Part shown: positions 23,401 through 33,702 of the stretch, in pieces
How positions within the stretch are numbered: position 1 is the first letter of the stretch
Layout: every line of letters begins with the position of its first letter
DNA from: Allodiplogaster sudhausi
Taxonomy: Eukaryota; Nematoda; Chromadorea; Rhabditida; Diplogasteridae
Length of the DNA stretch: 64,000 nt
Assembly: GCA_945643635.1 (NCBI GenBank)
Contig: CALZFC010000020.1
Coordinates: 662,001-726,000 of the forward strand
Direction: 5' to 3'
Position numbers and translations under genes: made by a program
The notes under the pieces: model-generated
Seen by the model: only the letters and a program-made list of their open reading frames with translations
Database searches by the model: none
What the model was told of the DNA's origin: nothing

Positions 23401-23558
23401 CGCGTCGGCGTCCGCGCGTGGTCACTCCCGGGACAGGCCTATGACGTCAACATAACTGTGGAGGTTATTTAGACACTCAAGTTCTCCGTGGACATCAGCT
23501 CCACCGCAGAAACATTCTGCCTTTGACTCATCCCTTTATTTTAATACAATTTCAAGTG

Positions 23559-23564
23559 AATAAA
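23559..23564 (+). terminator. Polyadenylation signal AATAAA of astacin B
   Basis: Canonical hexamer about 87 bases after the TAG of the last CUB-like exon. Confidence 0.5.
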
Positions 23565-23699
23565 GCACTCCGCAGCATTACAGTAATATAGGAGCTTTCA
23601 ATATATGAGTCGTGAAGAATCCAGTATAAGGAAAGTGCTGGAACGACAACGAATGATAATGAGAAGGATGAGTGGCTCGCCTGAACTGACCACAAGCCA

Positions 23700-24118
23700 A
23701 GTGAAGAAGAAGCAATCAAACTTGAAGTTTCTACTACTAAGTTCATCCACTGTTTCAAATGCTACTTTTTTTTCTATTATGGTGGTGTCAACCTTGAAGA
23801 CTACCGTGATATGGGAATATACAATTACATTACGTGTCATGGACTGGGCAATAAAGAAAGACTACTCGCTCCACTCGTATTTCGCAGCGAAGGTGACGTC
23901 GGCCATACAACATCTCATAATTGTCCCGATACTATGGTAAATTTTATCAAATTAAATGCCAGATGTGCAAATGCAATTTTATTAAAGAAACAATACTTGC
24001 AGAGGGTGGCGAGCGATTTGGCGGGGGAAGCTATGGGCGCGGAGACGGTGGCGGGCGGCGTTCCCCCAAGAAATTTGAATTTTAATGACAACCTAGGCGA
24101 GGAAATCGGATTGGGTAA
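23700..24118 (+). CDS. Possible exons of unknown gene
   Basis: A long plus-strand open stretch reads NLEDYRDMGIYNYITCHGLG and continues to NCPDTM before a GT at 23940. An exon-like segment starts after TTGCAG at 24001 and ends at a good donor (GGATTG then GTAAGT, 24118). In phase it reads RVASDLAGEAMGAETVAGG; in another frame the same DNA is Gly/Arg-rich. It lies 330 bases before the gene at 24445 and could be its upstream exons. No family recognised. Confidence 0.25.
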
Positions 24119-24444
24119 GTGAGATCAGGGAAACTGATCAGTTCTTAGCATTTTCGTATTGTTAATTTTCATGAAAAAAAATTAATTCTACGGACACATG
24201 TCCTAAAGTACATCTCCGTAAATCAAAATTTAGGGCACTATATATCATAACCTCACTGAGGAGTCGCCTTCATTCTTTCTACAAACTCTTTCCGCGGCCG
24301 GCTGCTTCTGTCGACTCTTGGTCATTTCGACTTCTTTTTCTTAATTAATTAGATATCCAATCAAAATTTCTGATACAATATTGTCACTAAATTCTGTTTA
24401 AAAAATGATTCCATTTCCTTATCAGTAATAAAGATTAAGGAGCG

Positions 24445-25412
24445 ATGCCGGAAGAGAAGCGAATTCCACTGCTGGATCGGATGAGCAGCATTGAGTTCTC
24501 GCTTCGCTGCCGCATTCACTACGACGACGGCCGAGCGAGCGAGGCGCTGCAAGTGACTGGAAGCGCCCGCAACAGAGGAGGCACTCTCCAGATCGAGGAC
24601 AAGTCCAAGGAGAACTCTGGCAGCGGCGGCGGCGGAACTCCACAGCCACTCGCCACTTCCGAGGTATACTCGCCACTTACGATTTTATTCTTATTTGTTT
24701 TTGTAATAGAAAATATTTACTCAACTCTTTAATTTCACAATTCAAGGAAGAGCATTTCAGGCAAAGGAGGCCGATGTGGTCACTGAGCTGGATGACTACG
24801 ATGGCTTGGAGACGGTGAGACGAAGGAGGGAGAGAGAAGAAGCATTGGTGGAGGAGAGAGCGAGAGATAGAGAGAGATACATCGATATGGAGAGCGAGAT
24901 AATGAAGAAGCACGGGTAAAAGAGAGCCACAAAGAGAGAGGAAGAAATAGAGAGAGAGAGGAACTAAGGTGGCTAAGCAAGTGGCGTGTTTCAGGTGGTT
25001 TGCGTGTTCCTGGTCGGGTACTGGAACAAGTGCGGCGTCGTCCGCAAGAAGAGATTCTCCCTCGAGTTCTCTGGCTCGGCGACGCTCGCCGAAGCCATCG
25101 AAGCTGCTTCCAAACACTCGAAACGTGTCCAGAAACCGGCCAACTTCTATCTCAGGCACCCTCTTCTTTGAATCATTATCTCTCTCTCTCTCTCTCTTCA
25201 TCTCACAATGTCTCTCTCTGCTTCTCTCTCTCTCTCTTTATCAATCTCTCTCTCGCTCTTTCTCTCTCTCTCTCTCTCTCTGCATTGATCGTTCGTGGAG
25301 GAAGCTGCACGAGATGGAGCTGGTGTCTTTCGGCGCGACCCAGCTCACCAAGCTGGCCGACAAGCGTGCCAGTGTCTTCATCGTCGTGGACCGCTTCGTC
25401 TTCCCCGAGTAG
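24445..25412 (+). CDS. Four-exon gene of unknown function, 181 residues
   Basis: Exons 24445-24663, 24761-24814, 24995-25155 and 25301-25412 join perfectly in frame. The protein starts MPEEKRIPLLDRMSSIEFSL, has a Gly/Ser-rich linker (residues about 45-72), then a hydrophobic strand VVCVFLVGYW, a helix (TLAEAIEAASKH), and ends KRASVFIVVDRFVFPE. The strand-helix-strand pattern might be a small alpha/beta or beta-grasp domain, but I do not recognise it. The third intron starts GCACCC rather than GT, so it is a GC-AG intron; it is packed with CT repeats. Codon use is GC-rich compared with the surroundings, as in a conserved expressed gene. Upstream exons may exist. Confidence 0.75.
25160..25285. 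repeat. CT-rich microsatellite
   Basis: Long interrupted (CT)n inside intron 3 of the gene at 24445-25412. Spurious open frames of Ser/Leu on one strand and Arg/Glu on the other come from it. Confidence 0.95.
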
Positions 25413-25537
25413 AGAACCAACCCCCCACCCGCTCTCTTCACATATCTTGTCACTCTTCTCTCCCATTTTCCCTCCATCTCCTTTTCCTCTCCCCTGTTTC
25501 ATTTCTTATATAAACTGCTGCGCTCGTTTTGTTGACA

Positions 25538-25543
25538 AATAAA
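25538..25543 (+). terminator. Polyadenylation signal AATAAA
   Basis: Hexamer 126 bases after the stop of the four-exon gene at 24445-25412. Confidence 0.5.
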
Positions 25544-25559
25544 TAGATTCGAGAATATA

Positions 25560-26125
25560 TGTTAATCTACTCTTCTTGGCCTACAAAAGCTTGGTCAGAT
25601 TGATTGGTTTGATTTTTCTGATTGGTCTGTACACAATCTTGCTCTGATCGAACGTAGAAAACAGATCCTATTGATCCTCCGGAAAGCAGCGACGTAACAG
25701 CCGTACGTACGTTCCCTTTCAACTGCATAAGCCGCTGCCTCTCTGACTGCAGTTAATCGCGCCGTTCTTTCCGAGGCTTGTTGGGGTGACTGCTGCGAAA
25801 GAGACATATGACGTTTACTTCTTCTGGTAAGTAAAATTATTATTGCTTGCAAACAAACATTATCCTTCATATTATGTTCTTCTTTCTCGTTCCCGGCGGG
25901 TGTATACTGCCATCGGGTTGAAATCGCGAGTATGGCGAAAGAGCTGAAGATATTATATACTATTAGAGAACAATGTCAACAAGTCATCTTGTGGTGAGAC
26001 ACGCGTATGGAGAAGGCTAATCGTAAGAGAATGTCCGCGTTATTTGGCATGGAAAAGTGCTAGTATGGCGCTCGATACAACAGTGGTATCTGCGCTCCGC
26101 TTCTCTTGCGTCCTCTCTCTCTCAA

Positions 26126-26194
<69 letters not shown>

Positions 26195-27940
26195 AAATAT
26201 TCTCTAGTTGTTTGCCAAAGTATTCTTTTTCTTTCTACTCGCTCACACAGCGTTGACAAAGTCAACAGTTGTCATGTGGGAGGAAACACTCGCCTTGAAT
26301 GCCCCCCTCCCACCCATTCACAATACATTCTACTATGATATTCCCTTGAAGCAAAACAAAAAATAAATAGCTGAATCAATTATAACTGCTAAAAATTATA
26401 CAATATCATATGACAATTGAAATCCTCCTCGTCCAAAGTACACATATGTATGCACTTAGAATTCTCGAACAAAATGGCAAACGAAATTTCCTAAATTAAT
26501 TCTTACTATATAAAACGCGGGGTTGGTAAAACAAGTATAGTATGTAATGTCCGGAGTTTTGATTTGTGGAGGTGAGTGAGCAGCAAGGAAGAGAAAGTTT
26601 GGGTAGACAGTTAGCGAACATGAAAAGAGAGAGAGAGGGAAGAAAGGAAAGAAGCAGAGCACCGCTGCCACAGATGCACGAGATGCATCGATCGCGTTCC
26701 GTGCGCGCCTTGCTATACTTACATTTTTTTTTTCGGATATTTTCACATTTTCAGCTAAACCCCACTTATTTTATGCTGCCTATTACCTTAATTAAATCTA
26801 TTTTATCCTATATTATCCCTTAACTATCTTTCATGCACTGTACTCTTTAAATTTGCTCTTATTTATTGCAACCTAAAATTAATCTATCTCCTAATCAAAT
26901 GTCAGTCTAATACGTATAAAATTAGTTGCTTTGTTCTTCTCAACATATATCAAGTAATACAGAATATGTATAAACTCGATCGTTTATTGCCCGAATTTTG
27001 TCATGATCCAAATTGTTCTTCTTCTCCACTTTCCTTGAGTTTTCGATCTGATTGCCTTCTTCGCACGTGTTTTTCGCGAAAGATGATAGGGTTCTTTATC
27101 AACTTACGCATAATAAATATCTTAAGCTCTTTCGCCATAAGCGCGATTCCAATCCGATAGCAGCATAAACCTGATTGGAATAAGAAAGCACATCATACCA
27201 TTAAAGGTACTTTTGTTTTGAAATTTTGTACCAAAAGTAAAAAAAAATCTTCATATTTATTTCATCTGATTTTCTATTGTTTTATGTGTTGTGGTGGCGT
27301 TTTATTGATAGCTGTTTCGTTGTGTTTGGGTACGAGCATGTTAGAAAGCTGATAGATGGATTGAGAGAGGTGAGACAGCAAAAAGAGAGATAAACATAGA
27401 GAGGGAAAGAGATAGGTGACCAGCTCTCCGGGACGCAGCGGTTGCCTAGCTTTTAATGTTAATCTAATCTTTATTCCAGTTGTTTGTTACCACCAGAGAA
27501 ATCATGAGCTCAAGCACTTTACGAGTGCTTCGAGCTTCCTCAGCGTAGTCCTTGGTCTTCTCCTCAAAAATATTCCTTTTCTTTTCAAATTAGCCTAAGT
27601 TTGGAAGAAGCATTTTCCTACTCTTTTCGCTCCTTTTACTACGGACAGTATATTTCGCATATCTAACTAAAGAAAGAAATGCTTGTGAACAAATTGTCGA
27701 AGAGGCACGCATTAGAAAAACTGCGAAATTGCTTACATATGACACCGAATGTTGAGACGAAAAAGATAAGCCAGCTAAATTTGATATGATTTCGAATTTG
27801 ACCTTCCAAGAGGAGGGGAAGGTTGGATGATGAGGACAAATGAGAACGTAAGCCTTGGAAAGGTAGTCACCTTCCTCCGATATTGTGTTCGTGGCAGATC
27901 TGTAGATGAAGAGTTTATTACAGCTGTGAGAATTTTAGGT
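25560..27940. other. Gene-poor stretch with simple and dispersed repeats
   Basis: Contains a (CT)n tract at about 26115-26203 and one copy of the 0.8-1.1 kb repeat at 26560-27330. A minus-strand open segment at 25820-25690 (SQQSPQQASERTARLTAVRE) looks codon-biased and could be an exon or mobile-element fragment, but cannot be joined to anything. 27832-27990 reads FLRYCVRGRSVDEEF on the plus strand, possibly a transposase remnant. Confidence 0.4.
26560..27330 (+). repeat. Dispersed repeat, copy 1
   Basis: Shares an ordered series of blocks with 29190-30330: a purine-rich start with AAAAGAGAGA, GCAGAGCACCGCTGCCACA, TATTTATTGC..CCTAAAATTAA, CGTGTTT.TCGCGA, and AGCTCTTTCGCC. The two copies diverge by indels. 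A third, partial copy (start blocks only) is at 31240-31380. It has no coding content I can support. Confidence 0.6.
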
Positions 27941-27945
27941 TTTAA

Positions 27946-28984
27946 ATGCTATACGACACCTTCGCTTCCCTCTCCATAATTCTGCTCACTTCTGGAGTCG
28001 CGAATGGATCGAGCGACAGTGAGTTCTTTCCATATCTTTTATTTTTCAAACTAAGCAAAAATAGCGTTTCGAAACCGTCGTTAATTCTCGTAAACATTAT
28101 TGTTTATCCTGGAAAATGTCGAAATGTTGGCGTGTGCTTCAGGCTTCTCCTCCCATGCGCTCTCAACTCGGACTGAATCTCTGCTCGCTCACTACAATCG
28201 CGAAGCGAGTCCTTATGGAAGATACGGCAACCTGTCACGGGGCAGTGTCGTACAACTCACACTCGATTACACTCGCCTCACTTATGTGGTTGGGGACTTC
28301 AACCACTCATTTTCACTTCAGCTTTAAACAGTGTTTATTGCACATCTTTCTTTTATGAAACAAAAAAAAAGCCAAAAAGTGGCAATAATGCTCGTTTTCA
28401 TTTAGAACGAGCCCAAGGCCCAGCATTATAGCGTCATTGGATTTCTGTTGGTAGGTTTGGGGCTGGAACTCGTATCTGCTGATAAATAATAATTTTGATA
28501 TTTAAGCAATGGCAGGATCCTCGCCTGATCTGGGATGAAGAGGAACACTTTGGCATCAGGGAGTTGGGTGCCGGTGATCGCGACCCGTGAAAGGTTTGCA
28601 AACTATAAGGTTTATGACGAGTAAAAAGAGCAACAAAATTAAATTAACTCAAAATCATATTAAATATATACTTAGATATATTGTAAACAATATAAACTTT
28701 TGCTGCAACTAAAATGAGAATTTATCAAGGCAACAGCGATAGTTCAACTGTCATTCGCTCAATCCGCAACTGTTAATCATTCGATTTTGATATTGAGTGG
28801 AAAACAATTTTTGTTTAGTAAATACTTTTCCGTGTACAACTTTTACACCTGAGCTGCCCGACAATTGAGGTCAACAACACTGGGCACGTTTCTTCATTCT
28901 TCATGTTTGATGTGGGATACAGCTGTTCATTCGAAGTCAGAGCCTGCGCAGCGCTCAGAAATCCATTAAGGATATCAGCTAGTC
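27946..28984 (+). pseudogene. Cys-loop ligand-gated ion channel subunit, N-terminal part, decayed
   Basis: Exon 27946-28018 encodes a signal peptide (MLYDTFASLSIILLTSGVA). 28143-28288 joins in frame and reads ESLLAHYNREASPYGRY and VVQLTLDYTRL, the first helix and strand of the extracellular domain. 28406-28450 reads NEPKAQHYSVIGFLL, and 28507 onward reads QWQDPRLIW, the W-x-D-x-R-L-x-W signature of this family. This exon then meets TGA before its donor. 28874-28984 reads VNNTGHV...YSCSFEV, which matches the strand before the Cys loop, but FPFD-x-Q-x-C and the four membrane helices are missing. A receptor fragment, not a working channel. Confidence 0.65.
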
Positions 28985-29189
28985 GCACATAATGATTGTC
29001 AACTCGTTTGAAATATTAAGCAAACCATTTGTAAGTGATATGCTGCACATGTAAAATTCACCGGTTGGTCTGAAGCTAACATAAGCAATGTTTAATAAAG
29101 ACTCAAGGAGGAGAACATTTGAAGCAAATATGTATATCCATCCTTTCTGTATGCCAACTGTTGACCAGGTCAACTCTGGGTCAGCGACC

Positions 29190-30330
29190 AGCAAGGAAAA
29201 GAAGAGTTTGGTAGAGAGTTAGAGAACAAGAAAAGAGAGATGATTCGAGAAAAGCAGAGCACCGCTGCCACAACATCTCATTATGTACATATCGTTCGAA
29301 TTCGGTGTATGTCTCCCCATACTTACGCTCTTTTCATGCGAAATAACGAGGATATTTTCATATTTTGGATCACCAATAGCCATTATGCTATTAAATCTAT
29401 TTGATCTTCTCTCTGTCTCTCACCTCTCTTAATGCTCTTTCATGCAAGAAGCCAAGAGAAAATAAATTTGAAGTAGAGTTTTCATCGAATTTGCTATTAA
29501 ATTCGTGAATGACGTGACTGTTCCGCTCTCTCGTTCCAGATGTCTCCTGACTTCGTCATCTTCACCCTCGGATTTCTGTTGTCTTCGCCTTCCTTTGCTG
29601 AAGGTATAAAGATCATGGAACAGCAAACTAAAAATATATATGCTAAATTATAAATTGCTAAATAAAGTGATTAATTGTGTTGAGACAAAAGCGGTGCCCC
29701 CTCATCCCGAGTTTTGCTGAAACATTATATATCATCAGACCAACCGACACCTTATAAATTAGCTGAATACCGTTCTCTTTTATTCTAAATGATGCCTTTA
29801 TTAAATCCATTTTGCCCGTTCTCATTCCCTCAGCTCACTTAACGGCCTTTCTTGCACCATCCTGTTTCAAGTTGCTCCTATTTATTGCCGCCTAAAATTA
29901 AGCTAACACTGAATCAAATGTGAATCAGCTGTGGATCTAATGTGAATCTTATAAAATGGATCGCATCGTTCGTCTGATCACATATTATTTATCTTGTTGG
30001 TTCACTGCACACGTATTGTCATCATCACAATGTTTCTTATTCTTCTGCGTTTTCTCATATTCAGTGTATGTATGTACATATATTTTAGCTCTGTTATCCT
30101 TCTTCATACGTGTTTCTCGCGATAAGGTGATAAGATTCTCTACTAGTATATAATACCTTTAGCTCTTTCGCCTTACACGCTATTTCCTCCGGATGGCAGC
30201 ATAAACCTGCCGGGAAAGAGAAAGGACAACAAACATAAAAAGGTAATGTATACGTTTGCTTGGAAATAATAACTATCAAAAGTTAGCGCAATATTTCATC
30301 TTATTGTTTTATGGTATAATATTTTAAGGA
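29190..30330 (+). repeat. Dispersed repeat, copy 2
   Basis: Same ordered blocks as 26560-27330, with extra sequence between them. The copy at 31240-31380 ends after GCTGCCACA. Each copy lies a few hundred bases from a signal-peptide or channel-like exon, so the repeat may have been copied together with a gene. Confidence 0.55.
29540..29603 (+). CDS. Isolated signal-peptide exon
   Basis: ATG begins a 21-codon stretch MSPDFVIFTLGFLLSSPSFAE ending at a GT donor (G|GTATAA). It has the charge-free hydrophobic core typical of a signal peptide. The next exons are unclear: an exon-like segment at about 30331-30456 reads PLQPPSEDEGRAKINTLYIF and ends at a GT, and 30780-30930 holds another open stretch, but the phases do not join cleanly. 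Possibly a second, more decayed channel or other secreted gene. Confidence 0.3.
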
Positions 30331-32019
30331 CGGCATCGGGGGCAGCAAAATATTTATTTCCAGAATACCTTTGCAACCGCCCTCGGAAGATGAAGGACGT
30401 GCAAAGATCAACACGCTTTATATCTTCGACACGACTCCTTCCTCGACAAAGAAAGGTTTGGATATCATTTAAAAATAAAAATAAACAAAAACTACTGTCG
30501 GACTGAGCTTGCTAAATGTAAACATTAAAAAAACATTCTTATTGTCGCTCATGGTAATAAATTATATTTATACCTGTATTTTTAGATTGTTCATAACGGG
30601 TTTTATTTCCAAAAACCAAACCGTGTTCGCGCAAAAATGGGTCACTGCAAAGCTGATGGAAATTTCACTATTCTCCATTAAGGTACTTGAGGGACCTCTC
30701 CAACTCAACCTCGTTATACGAGTCAGTTTAAATACCTCCTAATAAATTCTACCTCTAACTTATTATAGGCACAAAACCACCATGGGATCGTTGTTGATAG
30801 TCGACTGCCTATTATACTATCACGAGCAAACGCCATGCATGCACGCCATACAAACGCTGGTGGTATCGGCTGACTTGTTACCAGAGTATACAGGGCAGTT
30901 TGTCATTAAACCAGAGTATACGGCCTAAGCCAAGACCGTGACCGAGATACATAGATCTCCGATGACTTCGCGTCAACTACTGGAGAAAGAAGGGAGCCTC
31001 TTCCAAGACAAAAACTTCTTTCGCTCAACAAGCGGAATGGAATGCAAAAAATTTTGTTATGTGTCCCGTATTTTCTCTATTGTCCAGTATTCTCTCTCTT
31101 GGTAATTGTCTTATTTTTGTTTTTCGTTTTGTAATAACTAATTTTAGCAGACTCGTAATCGGCCAATTATTTCAGTTTTATGCCGAATAAAGTCTATTAA
31201 GTACTGTGCAGCATGAGGGGGGAGAGCATTTGATGAGAATTTTCCTTCCTAGTGCCAACTGTTGGATAGGTCAGCTCTGAGCTCGCGAGCGGCAAGGAAG
31301 AAGAACGGTTAGAGAACCTGAAAAGAAAGAGGGAGGACACGAGAGAAGAGCAACGCTGCCACAGCTGCACTTTATGAATCGAGCGGATTCTGCGCACGTC
31401 TTCCGACGCTTTAATTTTAAGATAATGCGGGCTTTTCACATTTTTAGTTTAAAAAAAACCATGGCTTTCGCGGCTATACCGAAATTCAGGAGTGAGTCAA
31501 TTTTTGCGGTCTCAAACCTGCTTACAATTAGTTCGTTTTCTCTCAATACTATGTTAAAATCGCATCTCGGCACAACGCATCCATTTACACTTCTTCTCTT
31601 TTGTTCGCCAAAAGCAATGAATGAAGAATGGAAGTTGCTGTCGCCACCTTCTGATGACGCCGTCATCAGCAACAACACAATCGCCAATCACACACTCTTC
31701 AGCATTTCGCATTCGCCGTGTCGTTTTTGCCATCTCAAATATCATAGCAGATGTATCGGCTCAATGTGCAGATTGAGTGGCCTTTCAAATGCATCATGAC
31801 GAGAAAGGGATCAATGATGGAAAACCACTTCAGCCAACCGCGTGGCACATACATCTTCTCCATTCCATGTTCTCTGCGCGGTGTTCAACCGACAAGGCGG
31901 AACGACATCTTTTCAATTCACGTTGTCGTCGTTGTTCACACGCCCATCGGTAACTGTATTTTGATTCGAAACGTATTTCATGTCTGCTGACCGGGAACGA
32001 GAACGGAGAACATGCAAAC

Positions 32020-32150
32020 CATTATATCAGAAAACGGCCTTTTCAATGCATTCTCAGGCCTTTTTGTACTGAAACAACTGATTATATCAGAAAACGGCTT
32101 TTTCAATGCATTGTCATTGTCAGGCCTTTTTCCACTGAAACAATTCTACC
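32020..32150. repeat. Two-copy tandem repeat of about 65 bases
   Basis: ATTATATCAGAAAACGGC..TTTTTCAATGCATT is repeated with small differences, ending in TTTTT.CACTGAAACAA. Noncoding. Confidence 0.8.
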
Positions 32151-32165
32151 CCAACTGATATATAT

Positions 32166-32204
32166 CCACGTCCATACGGACGTGCCACGTCCGTACGGAC
32201 GTGG
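32166..32204. repeat. Paired palindromes around CGTACG
   Basis: CCACGTCCATACGGACGTG is followed directly by the perfect 20-base palindrome CCACGTCCGTACGGACGTGG (32185-32204). Two nearly identical palindromes in tandem form a possible cruciform or a dimeric protein-binding site. Its GC content contrasts with AT-rich flanks. Confidence 0.85.
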
Positions 32205-32453
32205 GACGTCTCTATAATTGCTTGTGGATGAAATCTCGACCAAACTTACTCTTTCTGGACCAGTTTTTCACGGAGAACGCGAAAAAAAATACTTTCAAGT
32301 CACTTTATTCGCATCAAATAATTTCTGCCCCTCTACCTCTCTCTCTATCTCTCTCTTTCTGTATCTCTCGCTCACTCGCTCGCTCTTTCTCTCGCTCCTT
32401 CATTATTCTTTCTATACTTCTCTCTCTTTCTTCTCGTGCTCTCTTTCAGGTTC

Positions 32454-32677
32454 CAGACGGCTATGGATCAGTGGACTACCCGGACCATGCTCTCCTCTCG
32501 AGGAAACCGACGCATGCATGCCTGCGACCTGTACGAACGGAGCCAAGCTGATGGCTCGAAACCGTATGGTCTCTCTTTCTATCACTCTCTCTCTCTCCTC
32601 CCTGACAGTGACATGGTCATGACCAAAAAAGATCGTGACTGTTTGTCGTGCGACAAATCGAACAGCTCATTTGATTG
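32454..32677 (+). CDS. Two possible terminal exons, unknown product
   Basis: After CTTTCAG (32449) an open exon reads FQTAMDQWTTRTMLSSRGN and ends in a GT at 32571. After CTGACAG (32607) it continues in phase, reading DMVMTKKDRDCLSCDKSN, and ends in TGA. Another frame of the second exon is open further (RLFGIMECGMKRAVPLP, to about 32769), so the frame is not certain. No family recognised. Upstream exons were not found. Confidence 0.25.
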
Positions 32678-32837
32678 AAGAGAACGATGTCGCTGTCAAT
32701 CGGCGTCTCTTTGGCATCATGGAATGCGGAATGAAGCGAGCAGTCCCTCTTCCGTTGGAATTTAGTTGAACACCGTCTCGAAATTACTTCTTACTTCTGT
32801 TGAATTTAATATAACTGCGTTAAAGTGAATAAAATTG

Positions 32838-33107
32838 CTAAAAAAAATATTTGTTTGACAATAACAGCTGTTGAATTACTTTAATATACATGAAGAATGC
32901 GACAGCTATGGGGTAAGAGAGGTGATCTTCCTGTATTGAGATTCGAATTGAGCTGAGAATATTCTGATATTGTTGCTTACTGAGAGCGCTAAACGATATT
33001 GACTGCACGTTTAGGGTCTTGTCATATGACTCATCTGAAGACAACGGAGCGTCGCCAATGACGAAGAATTTTGCAGTTGGAAGATTTCGAATTTTTGCAT
33101 CTGTCCT
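32838..33107 (-). CDS. Minus-strand exon, hypothetical
   Basis: An 89-codon open stretch ends at TAG (32838) and reads TDAKIRNLPTAKFFVIGDA and later SALSKQQYQNILSSIRISIQ. The composition is protein-like (few repeats, varied residues), but there is no start codon, no recognised motif and no joined exon upstream. The GC-rich block at 33150-33250 just upstream is unrelated. Confidence 0.3.
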   Translation of the reverse strand, partial: RTDAKIRNLPTAKFFVIGDAPLSSDESYDKTLNVQSISFSALSKQQYQNILSSIRISIQEDHLSYPIAVAFFMYIKVIQQLLLSNKYFF

Positions 33108-33702
33108 CAACTCCGCTTATGTTTTCCGGTGGAGTTGTCCTGCAAAAAAAAAATTCCGGACCTTCGGCCCGGGGGGTTACGACCCTCACATGGGCCAGAC
33201 CTATTTCAGCACCAGGGCCGGCCACTCGTGAGCACTTCCAGAAAGGTGTCCCAAGGGTTCCTTTAATAAAAAAACTAATTTAAAACAAATATAAGTAAAA
33301 AAAAAACAAACCTTCTTCGTCGAGCGAAAGCGTCGGCATGGTTTTCCATCGCACAAGCAGACGGTCCGGACTCGTTTTTTTTTCCTTTTTGACATCCTCC
33401 GCATTGAGGATACCCAGGTCCTTGAACAGCCTCTTGCTCCTCTTAAAAGTTACATATTGCTAACAATTACATTTGATCTCTATTTAATAGAGATAAAGAT
33501 CAGAGGAAAGTGATCCCGACATCAGATGCTGATACCGAAGCAAAAATGAAAGAATCAAGGGCAATTGTTTAGGGAAACCTTATTTAGCATTATAGATGTT
33601 GATGGTGACTTTTGAGGATACTTTGCTCGGATAACCACCCTTACCGTTTTGTTCCTAAATCTGAGTTTTCATAAGCCATCCCCTCTCTCTCTCTCTAACT
33701 AC

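Larger units (their letters stand above)
17670..23472 (+). pseudogene. Astacin B: astacin-EGF-CUB gene, full exon set, disabled
   Basis: Exons: 17670-17804 (signal peptide), 17929-18036 and 20069-20176 (prodomain), 20302-20343, 20580-~20673, 20812-20909, 21075-21170, 21295-21348 (zinc motif HELLHALGQNHEQ), 21655-21723 (SRYEYVTYD), 21821-21889 (Met-turn region), then the exon ending SFKQLNAMYSCA style (~21999-22121), EGF (~22349-22475), and CUB-like exons ~22802-22905, ~23100-23228 and ~23350-23472. Two lesions stand out. The exon that begins GCACCACGTAACAAACG lacks the bases carrying the GT donor present in A and C, and the Met-turn exon has a one-base deletion (69 rather than 70 bases) that shifts the frame. 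The intron after HEQ is GC-AG, as in A and C. Intron 2 holds an antisense LINE. Confidence 0.8.

Noticed and set aside
25203..25542. Several overlapping ORFs of 70-180 codons rich in Ser/Leu or Arg/Glu
   Set aside because: They read through CT microsatellites inside an intron of the four-exon gene.
27832..27990. Plus-strand segment reading FLRYCVRGRSVDEEF, possible hAT-type transposase remnant
   Set aside because: Too short and no other transposase motif nearby; kept only as a remark.
31374..31799. 141-codon plus-strand ORF
   Set aside because: Comparable open frames on the other strand, no splice context and no motif; not supported as a gene.
33150..33260. GC-rich block with GGTTACGACCCT, possible short retroelement
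   Set aside because: No second copy in the window and no convincing A and B boxes.
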